Assembly: GCA_902767235.1 (NCBI GenBank)
Contig: CACXGR010000053.1
Span: 1 to 5,335 of the forward strand
Direction: 5' to 3'
Length of the DNA stretch: 5,335 nt
Source of the DNA: an uncultured Lachnospiraceae bacterium
GTDB taxonomy: Bacteria > Bacillota > Clostridia > Lachnospirales > Lachnospiraceae
Shown here: in pieces, positions 1-5,335 of the stretch
Layout: each line of letters opens with the position of its first letter
Numbering within the stretch: the stretch's first letter is position 1
The notes under the pieces: model-generated
Seen by the model: only the letters and a program-made list of their open reading frames with translations
Database searches by the model: none
What the model was told of the DNA's origin: nothing
Translations under genes and position numbers: made by a program

Positions 1-22
1 AACAGTAAGGAGGCAGAGCGCT

Positions 23-427
23 ATGAAAAGTTTAGAGGAACTGAGAGAATTTTTCAGCCACGACCGGTATGCCACGGCGACGACGGGGATCGAGATCCTG
101 GAGGCATCGGACGGCTACGCCAAAGTGGGACTTGCTGTCAATGCGGGCCACATGAACGCCGGGAACAGAGTCATGGGCGCGGTGTACTACACGATGGCCG
201 ATTTTGCCTTTGCGGTGGCGTCCAATCCCGACGCGGGAGACGCTCCGATCACGTTTACACTGACGAGCCAGATCAATTTTTTGGCGGCGGCTAAGGGCAA
301 GTATCTGACAGCAGAAGCCCGCGCTGTCAAAAAGGGGCGCAGGACGAGCTTTTATGCCGCGGAGGTGAGGGACGAGCTGGGCACGCTGATCGCGACCGTT
401 TCCTCCAACGGATATACGATGGGGTGA
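23..427 (+). CDS. PaaI-family hotdog-fold thioesterase
   Basis: This 134-residue protein has the length and layout of a single hotdog domain of the PaaI/acyl-CoA thioesterase type. Enzymes of this group hydrolyse acyl-CoA thioesters in the cytoplasm, usually as dimers or tetramers. The signature block lies at residues 43-64: H43, N45 and then the run ending in M-A-D-F-A-F, where D60 matches the catalytic acidic residue on the central helix. The usual His-Gly-Gly before the helix reads Met-Gly-Ala (51-53), a departure from the PaaI consensus. The C-terminal half (75-133) is the expected strand-rich part with a basic K103-K104-G-R-R turn that in the family often contacts the CoA phosphate. The start is fixed by a strong ribosome site, AAGGAGG at 7-13, nine bases before the ATG. 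The acyl substrate cannot be read from the sequence. The family is fairly sure; the reaction is inferred. It is followed after 4 bases by the radical SAM gene. Confidence 0.85.
   Translation: MKSLEELREFFSHDRYATATTGIEILEASDGYAKVGLAVNAGHMNAGNRVMGAVYYTMADFAFAVASNPDAGDAPITFTLTSQINFLAAAKGKYLTAEARAVKKGRRTSFYAAEVRDELGTLIATVSSNGYTMG
421..427 (+). promoter_or_regulatory. Ribosome binding site for the GTG-started radical SAM gene, overlapping the upstream stop
   Basis: GGGGTGA here matches the extended Shine-Dalgarno GAGGTGA with one mismatch, and its core sits about 7 bases before GTG at 432. It contains the TGA stop of the thioesterase gene, which suggests that translation of the two genes is coupled. 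It is the main reason to prefer GTG 432 over the in-frame ATG at 462, which has only a weak AGAGAAG at 451-457 before it. Confidence 0.55.
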
Positions 428-431
428 CGGT

Positions 432-1499
432 GTGAACGTAGAGCAGATCAAGAGAAGACATATGCATGCGCTGGCAAAATACAGAGAGGCCCTCTACAAG
501 AAGCCCGAGCTGCGGGAACTGTTCCTGGAGCTCACGTTAAACTGCAATGAGCACTGTTTTCACTGCGGGAGCAGGTGCGGTGACGTGCGCAGCGGGGAGC
601 TGTCCATAGAGCAGTACAGAGAACTGCTGGAAGAGGTGAGGAGGAACTTCCCGGACAGCCTGCCCAGGATCTGCATCACCGGCGGAGAGCCCATGCTGCG
701 CCGGGACTTCGAGGCGATCGCAGGCATGATCCATGAGATGGGATTCCGATGGGGGATGACCAGCAACGGCACGCTGATCGACGAAAAGGCGGCGCACATG
801 CTCCGGGAAACGGGGATGGGCACTATATCGATCAGCATCGACGGCTTAAGAGAGACCCATGACCGCTATCGCAGAAGCCCCGGCGCCTACGACCGCGCGA
901 TGCGGGGCATCGGCGCGCTGATCCGGGAGGGCGGCTTCCACGCGATCCAGGTGACGACGGTGATCCACAAAGGAAATATCGACGAACTGGACGAGATGTT
1001 TGAGGTGATGGACGGGATCGATATCGACTCCTGGCGCGTCATCGGGATGGAGCCCATCGGAAGAGCCAGGGATTTCCCGGACCTTTTGCCGGATGCATCG
1101 GACCAGCGTCGGATCCTGGCGTTTATAAGGTCCAAACGGGCGCTGGGATACCCGGTCACGTACGGCTGCAGCCATTATCTGGGGATAGAATACGAGAGAG
1201 AGGTGAGGGACTGGTATTTCCTGTGCAATGCCGGCGTCTACGTGGCAAGCGTCATGGCAAACGGAGATATCGGAGCCTGCCTGGATATCGAGCGGCGCCC
1301 GGAGACCATCATGGGCAATATCAGAACAGATTCCTTCACCGATGTCTGGCGGAACCGGTTTGAGATCTTCAGAAGTGAGCCGGCGGAGAGAAACGCCGGA
1401 TGCAGGGCGTGTGAGAGCAGGGAGTTCTGCGCCGGCGATTCCTGGCACAGCTGGGATTTCGATCGGAATGCACCAATGATATGCTTTAAAACGCCTTAA
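432..1499 (+). CDS. Radical SAM protein with a SPASM-like C-terminal domain, substrate unknown
   Basis: This 355-residue protein is a radical SAM enzyme, one that uses a [4Fe-4S] cluster to cleave S-adenosylmethionine into a 5'-deoxyadenosyl radical. The cluster motif CxxxCxxC is C38, C42 and C45, with an extra C49 close behind. The SAM-binding GGEP is at 84-87, and TSNGTLID (110-117) and SISIDG (133-138) are standard strands of the partial TIM barrel. The C-terminal part is SPASM-like: C265-x12-G278-x4-C283, then C324-x2-C327-x5-C333, then C351. The fourth position of the CxxCx5Cx3C block is S337 instead of Cys, and C246 is an additional upstream cysteine. SPASM enzymes mostly modify peptides or proteins (PqqE, anaerobic sulfatase maturases, RiPP maturases), but no precursor peptide or target is visible here. 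Coupled 4 bases behind the thioesterase gene. The enzyme class is certain; the substrate is not known. Confidence 0.9.
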   Translation: MNVEQIKRRHMHALAKYREALYKKPELRELFLELTLNCNEHCFHCGSRCGDVRSGELSIEQYRELLEEVRRNFPDSLPRICITGGEPMLRRDFEAIAGMIHEMGFRWGMTSNGTLIDEKAAHMLRETGMGTISISIDGLRETHDRYRRSPGAYDRAMRGIGALIREGGFHAIQVTTVIHKGNIDELDEMFEVMDGIDIDSWRVIGMEPIGRARDFPDLLPDASDQRRILAFIRSKRALGYPVTYGCSHYLGIEYEREVRDWYFLCNAGVYVASVMANGDIGACLDIERRPETIMGNIRTDSFTDVWRNRFEIFRSEPAERNAGCRACESREFCAGDSWHSWDFDRNAPMICFKTP

Positions 1500-1532
1500 A
1501 GGCCGCGCAGGGATGAGGGCAGCCTTTAAGGC
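1488..1532 (-). terminator. Likely intrinsic terminator for the minus-strand membrane protein gene
   Basis: The 11-base arms 1493-1503 (GCCTTAAAGGC) and 1522-1532 (GCCTTTAAGGC) are perfect reverse complements separated by 18 bases. Read on the minus strand, the stem is followed after one base by four T residues (plus-strand AAAA, 1488-1491). This lies about 30 bases past the membrane protein stop. The T-run is short, so efficiency is uncertain. The left arm includes the TAA stop (1497-1499) of the convergent radical SAM gene. Each arm is also a near-palindrome in itself. Confidence 0.55.
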
Positions 1533-1557
1533 GGATCTTCTGATCAGCCGCTTTTTT
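1530..1557 (+). terminator. Likely intrinsic terminator for the thioesterase-radical SAM unit
   Basis: The stem is GGC-G-GATC (1530-1537) pairing with GATC-A-GCC (1542-1549) around a TTCT loop, with one G-A mismatch. It is followed two bases later by six T residues (1552-1557). It begins 30 bases after the radical SAM stop. The first three stem bases (1530-1532) are shared with the 11-base inverted repeat that ends at 1532, so both hairpins cannot be complete in one transcript. Confidence 0.6.
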
Positions 1558-1559
1558 GA

Positions 1560-3326
1560 TCAGCGGCCGGAGGTCTTCGTGGACGAAAGGCCCAGGATCA
1601 TGGGCAGGGTGTAGAGAATGGGAAGGCCGTATCTGGCCATGGAGTAGGGACTGATCCACAGGAAGGCGATGCTGACCGCCGTGGGGAGCATGCACATCAG
1701 GTACTCGAAGCGCTTTCCTCTGAATTCAGGCTTCAGCAGGATGCGCAGCAGCGCGAACAGCGGCAGCCACCACATGTAGAGCACACACTGCAGGAGTATG
1801 CCGATGCCCTGCTGGGTGTTCAGCCAATCATAGAAATCCGCGACGACCGTGCGATAGGGTTCTCTCTCTTCGAGATTCTCCACTTTGGTATAGCTGTTCT
1901 TCTGGAACTTGTAGTAGATCCGGATCCGCTCGGTGGGCGTGAAGAAACCGCCTGCCGTGCCGAAGAGCGCCTTGATGCCGGATCTGGGGAAGCGAAGGAA
2001 GAGCCGAAGCCATGTCCTGACATAGGTATGGATCGCCTGATCAGTCGCGTTAAATTTAAACAGGTGTTTGACATCGTCGTAATTGAGGTAGTAGAAGTTC
2101 TCCTCGGCGGCGTCCAGATCGAGAACGCCTTTTAGCGCATCGATCTCCTGTTTCGTCATCTGATCTTTGTGGTCAATGTAGGCCTGAACGGACATCTGCA
2201 GCGTAAATCCGAGTTTTTCCTGGTTTCCGCCGGGGAAAATATTGAAGGCGGGAAAGATCAGATTGGGCATGATCACGAGCAGCACGAGCGCGGGGACCAG
2301 CCATGAGGCCGCCCAGCCGGCCAGTTTCCTGCGGACCGAAGGGATCAGGATCAATGCGATATTGCAGATCAATATGAGATACAAGCCCGTCTTCCTGGTC
2401 AGAGAGAGGAGCAGGGAGAGCAGGATAAGAAGGATCATGCGGGGATGCGTCGCCCCCTCCCGGACGATCGCCAGATAGACCAGGAAATAGGGAATATAGA
2501 ACATGCAGTGGAGCGAGTCCTTGAGCATTCCGATCACATACAGGGGTATGAAGGGCATCAGGCCCAGATAGAGAAAGCCGGCCAGTCTGTACAGAAAGGG
2601 GACGCCCCACTTTTCCATCCTGCACAGCAGCAGGGACATAAAGAGCGCAGTCAGTCCGGCCTGGATACAGGTGTAAATATAAGTGCCCTCCTGCGGACCG
2701 AGCTTACTGCCCAGGATCTCCGTAAAATAGACAAAGATCAGCGTGTCTGTCACCGGGTGGTGATCATTGAGAAAGCAGCTGACCTTGGGCTCATCGGGCC
2801 GCCAGTTGATCTCGATCGGCATGGTGTCCGTGACATAGTCCTTGATCATATTGGTCGTATCCAGACTGGAGACGCCCGGATAATATGCGTACATATAAGG
2901 GTAGAACAGGCACAGCAGAAGCAGTGCCGTCACAATGACGCCGGGCAGGTTCCAGCAAAAGAGGAAATGGCGCCTGGCTTTGGGAGCAGGTTCATCTTCG
3001 GAGACGGGGGCTGCCGTGTCCTTTTCGGCCGCATACCGGTCCACCAGATTCAGGACCTTCCAGGAGACGACAAAGACGAAAAACCAGACGACGAACTGCA
3101 TGACGGTCATGAGCCGCTCTTCCCGCGTCCCGATCCCGAAGGTGCCGTCGGCGCGCACATGCATGACGATGACGGTAAAGGCGGAGAGAGCGAGCACCGT
3201 AAAAAGGCCGATCACCTTGCCGGCGATCCTGCGCCCGGACGAAGGGCGATGAGAAGCCACGCTCTGTGCATCGGGTATGACGGCATCGGTGCCGGGGAGT
3301 TTGACGATTTCGCCGGATTCGTTCAT
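1560..3326 (-). CDS. Polytopic membrane protein, DUF6020-like, possible GT-C type glycosyltransferase
   Basis: This 588-residue integral membrane protein has about a dozen hydrophobic segments, roughly at 36-56, 73-92, 126-146, 215-235, 245-267, 271-288, 297-311, 314-330, 338-360, 508-530, 543-560 and 564-581. The N-terminal 35 residues are polar with no signal peptide. Residues 148-156 (YYPGVSSLD) and 187-192 (NDHHPV) lie in the large loop after the third segment. A YPG...D block followed by a HHP block is what I recall from Clostridial DUF6020 proteins and resembles the first outer loop of GT-C glycosyltransferases, where an acidic residue is catalytic (D156 would be the candidate). A long soluble stretch, 361-507, precedes the last segments, and MARYGLP (563-569) resembles the ARY motif near the end of such proteins. 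The start is backed by AAGGA six bases upstream. It is divergent from tdk and convergent with the radical SAM gene. The membrane nature is certain; glycosyl transfer is an inference. Confidence 0.85.
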   Translation of the reverse strand: MNESGEIVKLPGTDAVIPDAQSVASHRPSSGRRIAGKVIGLFTVLALSAFTVIVMHVRADGTFGIGTREERLMTVMQFVVWFFVFVVSWKVLNLVDRYAAEKDTAAPVSEDEPAPKARRHFLFCWNLPGVIVTALLLLCLFYPYMYAYYPGVSSLDTTNMIKDYVTDTMPIEINWRPDEPKVSCFLNDHHPVTDTLIFVYFTEILGSKLGPQEGTYIYTCIQAGLTALFMSLLLCRMEKWGVPFLYRLAGFLYLGLMPFIPLYVIGMLKDSLHCMFYIPYFLVYLAIVREGATHPRMILLILLSLLLSLTRKTGLYLILICNIALILIPSVRRKLAGWAASWLVPALVLLVIMPNLIFPAFNIFPGGNQEKLGFTLQMSVQAYIDHKDQMTKQEIDALKGVLDLDAAEENFYYLNYDDVKHLFKFNATDQAIHTYVRTWLRLFLRFPRSGIKALFGTAGGFFTPTERIRIYYKFQKNSYTKVENLEEREPYRTVVADFYDWLNTQQGIGILLQCVLYMWWLPLFALLRILLKPEFRGKRFEYLMCMLPTAVSIAFLWISPYSMARYGLPILYTLPMILGLSSTKTSGR

Positions 3327-3357
3327 GTTCAGTCCTTCCGCCGCATTTGCAGCATGC

Positions 3358-3376
3358 GTATGTTAACAGTACATAC
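3358..3376. repeat. Short inverted repeat in the leader of the membrane protein gene
   Basis: GTATGT (3358-3363) and ACATAC (3371-3376) are perfect reverse complements with a 7-base spacer, and TGTTAACA (3361-3368) inside is itself a palindrome. It lies between the inferred minus-strand promoter and the start at 3326, so it could be an operator or a small leader hairpin. It is short and AT-rich enough to occur by chance. Confidence 0.3.
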
Positions 3377-3407
3377 AGATCAATACTCGTTTCAGTGTAA
3401 CACTTTG

Positions 3408-3436
3408 AGAATATCACCAGAGGAAAGACCGTGCAA
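3408..3436 (-). promoter_or_regulatory. Sigma-A type promoter for the membrane protein gene
   Basis: On the minus strand, TTGCAC (plus-strand GTGCAA, 3431-3436) and TATTCT (plus-strand AGAATA, 3408-3413) are separated by exactly 17 bases. Each box is close to the consensus TTGACA/TATAAT. Transcription would begin near 3400, giving a leader of about 75 bases before the ATG at 3326. Confidence 0.6.
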
Positions 3437-3466
3437 GTTATGATAGGGGGATCGTGCGGTTTACGG

Positions 3467-3495
3467 GTGTCGTTTCGCGGCGAATCGGGTATAAT
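3467..3495 (+). promoter_or_regulatory. Promoter of the tdk-udk unit, with a palindrome between the boxes
   Basis: TATAAT at 3490-3495 is a perfect -10 box, and transcription would start near 3502, about 41 bases before the tdk start. The -35 position for a 17-base spacer (3467-3472, GTGTCG) is weak. A perfect 5-1-5 palindrome, TTCGCGGCGAA (3474-3484), fills most of the spacer, and CGGGT is repeated directly at 3464-3468 and 3486-3490, 22 bases apart. A poor -35 plus a symmetric element in the spacer is compatible with control by a DNA-binding protein, but no regulator is known from this window. Confidence 0.5.
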
Positions 3496-3543
3496 AGGAG
3501 TGCAGCGGTATTTTGACACAGCAATAAGAAAGCGGAAGAGATA

Positions 3544-4113
3544 ATGATCACGACTTTTACAGGTCCCATGCACAGCGGCAAGAGCGAGACCATGATCAGG
3601 CGCTACAAGAAGATCTACAATAAGGACAGCATTCTTGTCTTCAAGCCCAGAGTGGATACCAGGGATATGGGATACATCAGCAGTAAAGGCAGCAAGAAGA
3701 CGGTGGAGGCGATCTGCATCAACCGGCTGGAGGAGATCCTGCCCCATGTGACGGAGGACATCACCAATATTTTCATCGATGAGATCCAGTTCATGGGCGG
3801 CAGCGTCAAAGTATTGCTGGAACTCTCGATCATCGAGGACATCGATATTTATTGTGCCGGGCTGAACATGACCTCGGAACAGGAGCCCTTCGGTATTATG
3901 CCGCAGATCCTGGCGATCAGCGATAAGATCATCAACAACTATTCTTCCTGCAATGTGTGCGGAAGAAAAGCCATGTACACATATTATGACGGCAGCCAGA
4001 AGAAGGAGAGCGATGTGCTGGTCGGCGACGACGGCTATAAGTCCCTCTGCAGAAGATGCCTGAAAAGGACCCTCACAAAGACCGGGGACAACAGGCTGAC
4101 GCTTTCACTATGA
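3544..4113 (+). CDS. tdk: Thymidine kinase
   Basis: This enzyme transfers phosphate from ATP to thymidine (and deoxyuridine), making dTMP in pyrimidine salvage in the cytoplasm. The 189 residues are a normal length for the type II (TK1-like) family. The P-loop is TGPMHSGKS (6-14). The Walker B/catalytic block is IDEIQF (78-83), with E80 as the expected general base. A structural zinc site is formed by C136-x2-C139 and C169-x2-C172. The residues before the thymidine-binding lasso, GLNM (106-109) and F116, are in place, and GDDGY-x3-CRRC (161-172) matches the family end. At 46-49 the SHxG found in many homologues reads SSKG, a variation also seen in the E. coli type. The start follows GGAAGAG (3534-3540). 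It is the first gene of a pair with udk, 24 bases downstream. The identification is firm. Confidence 0.95.
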   Translation: MITTFTGPMHSGKSETMIRRYKKIYNKDSILVFKPRVDTRDMGYISSKGSKKTVEAICINRLEEILPHVTEDITNIFIDEIQFMGGSVKVLLELSIIEDIDIYCAGLNMTSEQEPFGIMPQILAISDKIINNYSSCNVCGRKAMYTYYDGSQKKESDVLVGDDGYKSLCRRCLKRTLTKTGDNRLTLSL

Positions 4114-4137
4114 ACACATCAGGAAAGGAAATACGCC

Positions 4138-4791
4138 ATGGACAGCATTATTATCGGAATCGCCGGCGGGACCGGATCGGGCAAATCGACCTTCACGAAC
4201 CGGATCAAGGAAGAGTTCAGGGACAAGGTCTCTGTGGTCTACTATGACAACTACTACAAAGCCCATGATGACATTCCCCTTGAGGAGCGAGCGCTGATCA
4301 ACTACGATCACCCGGATTCCTTTGAGACGGACCTGCTGGTCAGGCATCTCAATGAACTCAGAAGCGGTTCTACGGTGCAGTGTCCGGTATATGATTATTC
4401 TGTACACAACAGGACCGGCGAGACCGTCGAGATCCGTCCGGCGGATGTGATCCTGGTGGAGGGGATTCTCGTGCTGCATGACGAACGCCTTCGGAACATG
4501 ATGGATATCAAGATCTACGTGGACGCCGACGCGGACGAGCGGATCCTGCGCCGCGTCATCCGGGATGTCAAGGAGAGGGGCAGAGATGTGGAAGGGATCG
4601 CCAAGCAGTACCTGACCACGGTCAAGCCGATGCACTACCTCTTCGTCGAGCCGACCAAATACACGGCGGATATCGTCATCAACAGCGGGCTCAACGACGT
4701 GGCCTTTGATGTGATCAAGGTAAAGATCAATGCACTTTTAAAGGACGCCCATCAAAAAGACCGGGAGGGCGGTACAGACGGCGCTGTCTGA
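4138..4791 (+). CDS. udk: Uridine kinase (uridine/cytidine kinase)
   Basis: Uridine kinase phosphorylates uridine and cytidine to UMP and CMP with ATP or GTP, the entry step of ribonucleoside salvage. The 217 residues match the family length. Motifs run in the expected order: P-loop GGTGSGKS (10-17), YYDNYYK (35-41) with the catalytic Asp D37, NYDHPDSF (55-62), PVYDYSVHNR (83-92) contacting the nucleoside, VEGIL (107-111) and the lid RRVIRDVKERGR (138-149), then QY-x4-VKPMH (157-166) and FVEPTK (169-174). Its ATG is preceded by AGGAAAGGA (4121-4129) at a suitable distance. The 24-base gap after tdk holds no promoter or terminator, so the two genes are probably one transcript. The last 15 or so residues are polar and not conserved in the family. 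The identification is firm. Confidence 0.95.
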   Translation: MDSIIIGIAGGTGSGKSTFTNRIKEEFRDKVSVVYYDNYYKAHDDIPLEERALINYDHPDSFETDLLVRHLNELRSGSTVQCPVYDYSVHNRTGETVEIRPADVILVEGILVLHDERLRNMMDIKIYVDADADERILRRVIRDVKERGRDVEGIAKQYLTTVKPMHYLFVEPTKYTADIVINSGLNDVAFDVIKVKINALLKDAHQKDREGGTDGAV

Positions 4792-4805
4792 CCGGCGGCT
4801 GTTTT
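4770..4805 (+). terminator. Possible weak terminator after udk
   Basis: CGGT-a-CAGAC (4770-4779) pairs with GTCTG-ACCG (4786-4794), giving nine base pairs with one bulged A and a six-base loop. The stem spans the udk stop codon (4789-4791). Only four T residues (4802-4805) follow, and they start seven bases after the stem, so termination may be partial and some read-through into trpS is possible. Confidence 0.3.
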
Positions 4806-4840
4806 GGACTATAACCGGCGCGCCCCCTCTGAATCGACGG

Positions 4841-4869
4841 TTGTCAATCATTTCCGAATGGTTTAGGAT
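4841..4869 (+). promoter_or_regulatory. Likely promoter of trpS
   Basis: TTGTCA (4841-4846, five of six consensus bases) and TAGGAT (4864-4869, four of six) are separated by 17 bases. Transcription would start near 4876, leaving a leader of about 38 bases. That leader is too short for a T-box riboswitch or a leader peptide, so tryptophan-dependent control by those means is not seen here. Confidence 0.45.
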
Positions 4870-4913
4870 AAAAAGGATGCATATCCAGAAGATACGAAAG
4901 GAACATATACATT

Positions 4914-5335
4914 ATGGAAGAAAAACAGAGACAGATCATCCTCACCGGCGACCGCCCCACGGGCAGGCTGCACCTGGGTCACTATGTGGGCTCCTTGAAG
5001 CGCCGCGTGGAACTGCAGAACTCAGGCAAATTTGATGAGATCAATATTTTGATCGCGGACGACCAGGCGCTGACCGACAACGCCGACAATCCCGGCAAGA
5101 TCAGGGACAACATCATCAATGTAGTTCTGGATTATCTGTCTGTGGGCCTTGACCCCGCAAAGACCACGATCTGCGTGCAGTCCGCGCTTCCGGCGCTGCA
5201 TGCCCTCACTTTCTATTACATGAACCTGGTGACGACGGCGCGCCTGTCCCGCAATCCCACCGTCAAGGCGGAGATGCAGATGAGAGGCTTTGCCGACGAA
5301 GGTCTTCCGGCCGGTTTCTTCACCTATCCGGTCTC
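4914..5335 (+). CDS. trpS: Tryptophanyl-tRNA synthetase, N-terminal part (cut by the window end)
   Basis: This class I aminoacyl-tRNA synthetase charges tRNA-Trp with tryptophan. My translation from ATG 4914 gives 140 complete codons with no stop before the window ends; the full family length is about 330-340 residues. It opens with M-E-E-K-Q-R-Q and then LTGDRPTGRLHLGHYVGSLK, roughly residues 10-29, in which HLGH is the class I HIGH motif and the GDRPTG lead-in is diagnostic for TrpRS. IADDQALTDNAD follows at about residues 48-59 (DYQALTD in many homologues), and further on come the SALPALH and TARLSRNPTVK segments. The KMSKS loop and anticodon-binding part lie beyond the edge. AAAGGAA (4897-4903) serves as ribosome site with a slightly long spacing of about 11 bases. 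It probably has its own promoter. The gene is unrelated in function to tdk-udk. Confidence 0.93.
   Translation, partial: MEEKQRQIILTGDRPTGRLHLGHYVGSLKRRVELQNSGKFDEINILIADDQALTDNADNPGKIRDNIINVVLDYLSVGLDPAKTTICVQSALPALHALTFYYMNLVTTARLSRNPTVKAEMQMRGFADEGLPAGFFTYPV

Noticed and set aside
846..1448. A 200-codon minus-strand open frame inside the radical SAM gene
   Set aside because: The plus-strand frame carries all radical SAM motifs; this frame has no motif and reflects the GC-leaning codon use of the real gene.
1..1559. A RiPP cluster around the SPASM enzyme
   Set aside because: No small precursor-peptide gene, transporter or protease is visible next to it; the only coupled gene is a thioesterase. 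A precursor beyond the left edge cannot be excluded.
2445..3443. A 332-codon open frame on the plus strand opposite the membrane protein gene
   Set aside because: It is the antisense shadow of a convincing membrane protein; its product is an extremely polar, low-complexity protein rich in Asp, His, Gln and Gly, with no recognisable domain, and it crosses the minus-strand promoter.
3513..3518. A perfect TTGACA before tdk
   Set aside because: No -10 box lies at a proper distance; the bases 17 positions on are the ribosome site of tdk. It is probably coincidental.
2992..3747. A 251-codon minus-strand open frame spanning the divergent promoter region
   Set aside because: It overlaps the start of the membrane protein in another frame, the intergenic region and the tdk N-terminus, and its product is Arg/His/Cys-rich without a domain.
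4817..4824. GGCGCGCC 8-base palindrome upstream of trpS
   Set aside because: It lies upstream of the inferred promoter, has no partner elements and can arise by chance in a GC-rich stretch.
4792..4913. A T-box riboswitch or tryptophan leader before trpS
   Set aside because: The gap is only 122 bases, has no T-box core sequence, no specifier-type stem and no Trp-rich small reading frame.
4841..5035. A 64-codon plus-strand open frame before and into trpS
   Set aside because: It covers the trpS promoter and the first part of trpS in a different frame; the trpS frame has the HIGH-type motif and the correct family sequence.

Overview
The window looks like ordinary chromosomal DNA from a Firmicute of the class Clostridia (a Lachnospiraceae-like anaerobe would fit). 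The reasons are strong AGGAGG-type ribosome sites, a zinc-ribbon (type II) thymidine kinase next to a uridine kinase, a radical SAM/SPASM enzyme and a large polytopic membrane protein of a kind common in that class. Base composition is GC-leaning by eye, and no abrupt compositional break or mobile element is visible. The assignment is an inference from gene content, not from a marker gene.

Layout: six protein genes, the last cut by the window edge. (1) At 23-499+ kb scale, the left end holds a two-gene plus-strand unit: a PaaI-type hotdog thioesterase (23-427) and, 4 bases later with a GTG start, a radical SAM/SPASM protein (432-1499). (2) A minus-strand gene for a 588-residue multi-pass membrane protein (1560-3326) converges on it. 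The 60-base gap plus the end of the radical SAM gene hold two overlapping hairpins that can serve as terminators, one for each direction. (3) A divergent intergenic region (3327-3543) carries a good minus-strand promoter for the membrane protein and a TATAAT box for the plus strand, with a perfect palindrome just upstream of that box. (4) Plus-strand thymidine kinase (tdk, 3544-4113) and uridine kinase (udk, 4138-4791) form a pyrimidine nucleoside salvage pair. (5) After a 122-base gap with its own likely promoter, tryptophanyl-tRNA synthetase (trpS) starts at 4914 and runs off the right end.

How they work together: tdk and udk phosphorylate salvaged thymidine/deoxyuridine and uridine/cytidine, so their co-transcription makes sense. 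trpS is an unrelated housekeeping gene. The thioesterase and radical SAM protein are translationally coupled but their shared role, if any, is unknown. The membrane protein resembles GT-C type glycosyltransferase-like proteins (DUF6020-like) and has no visible functional link to either side.

No clearly new system was found. The points most worth a second look are the incomplete SPASM cysteine set of the radical SAM protein, its coupling to the thioesterase, the overlapping bidirectional terminator and the high density of GATC sites.
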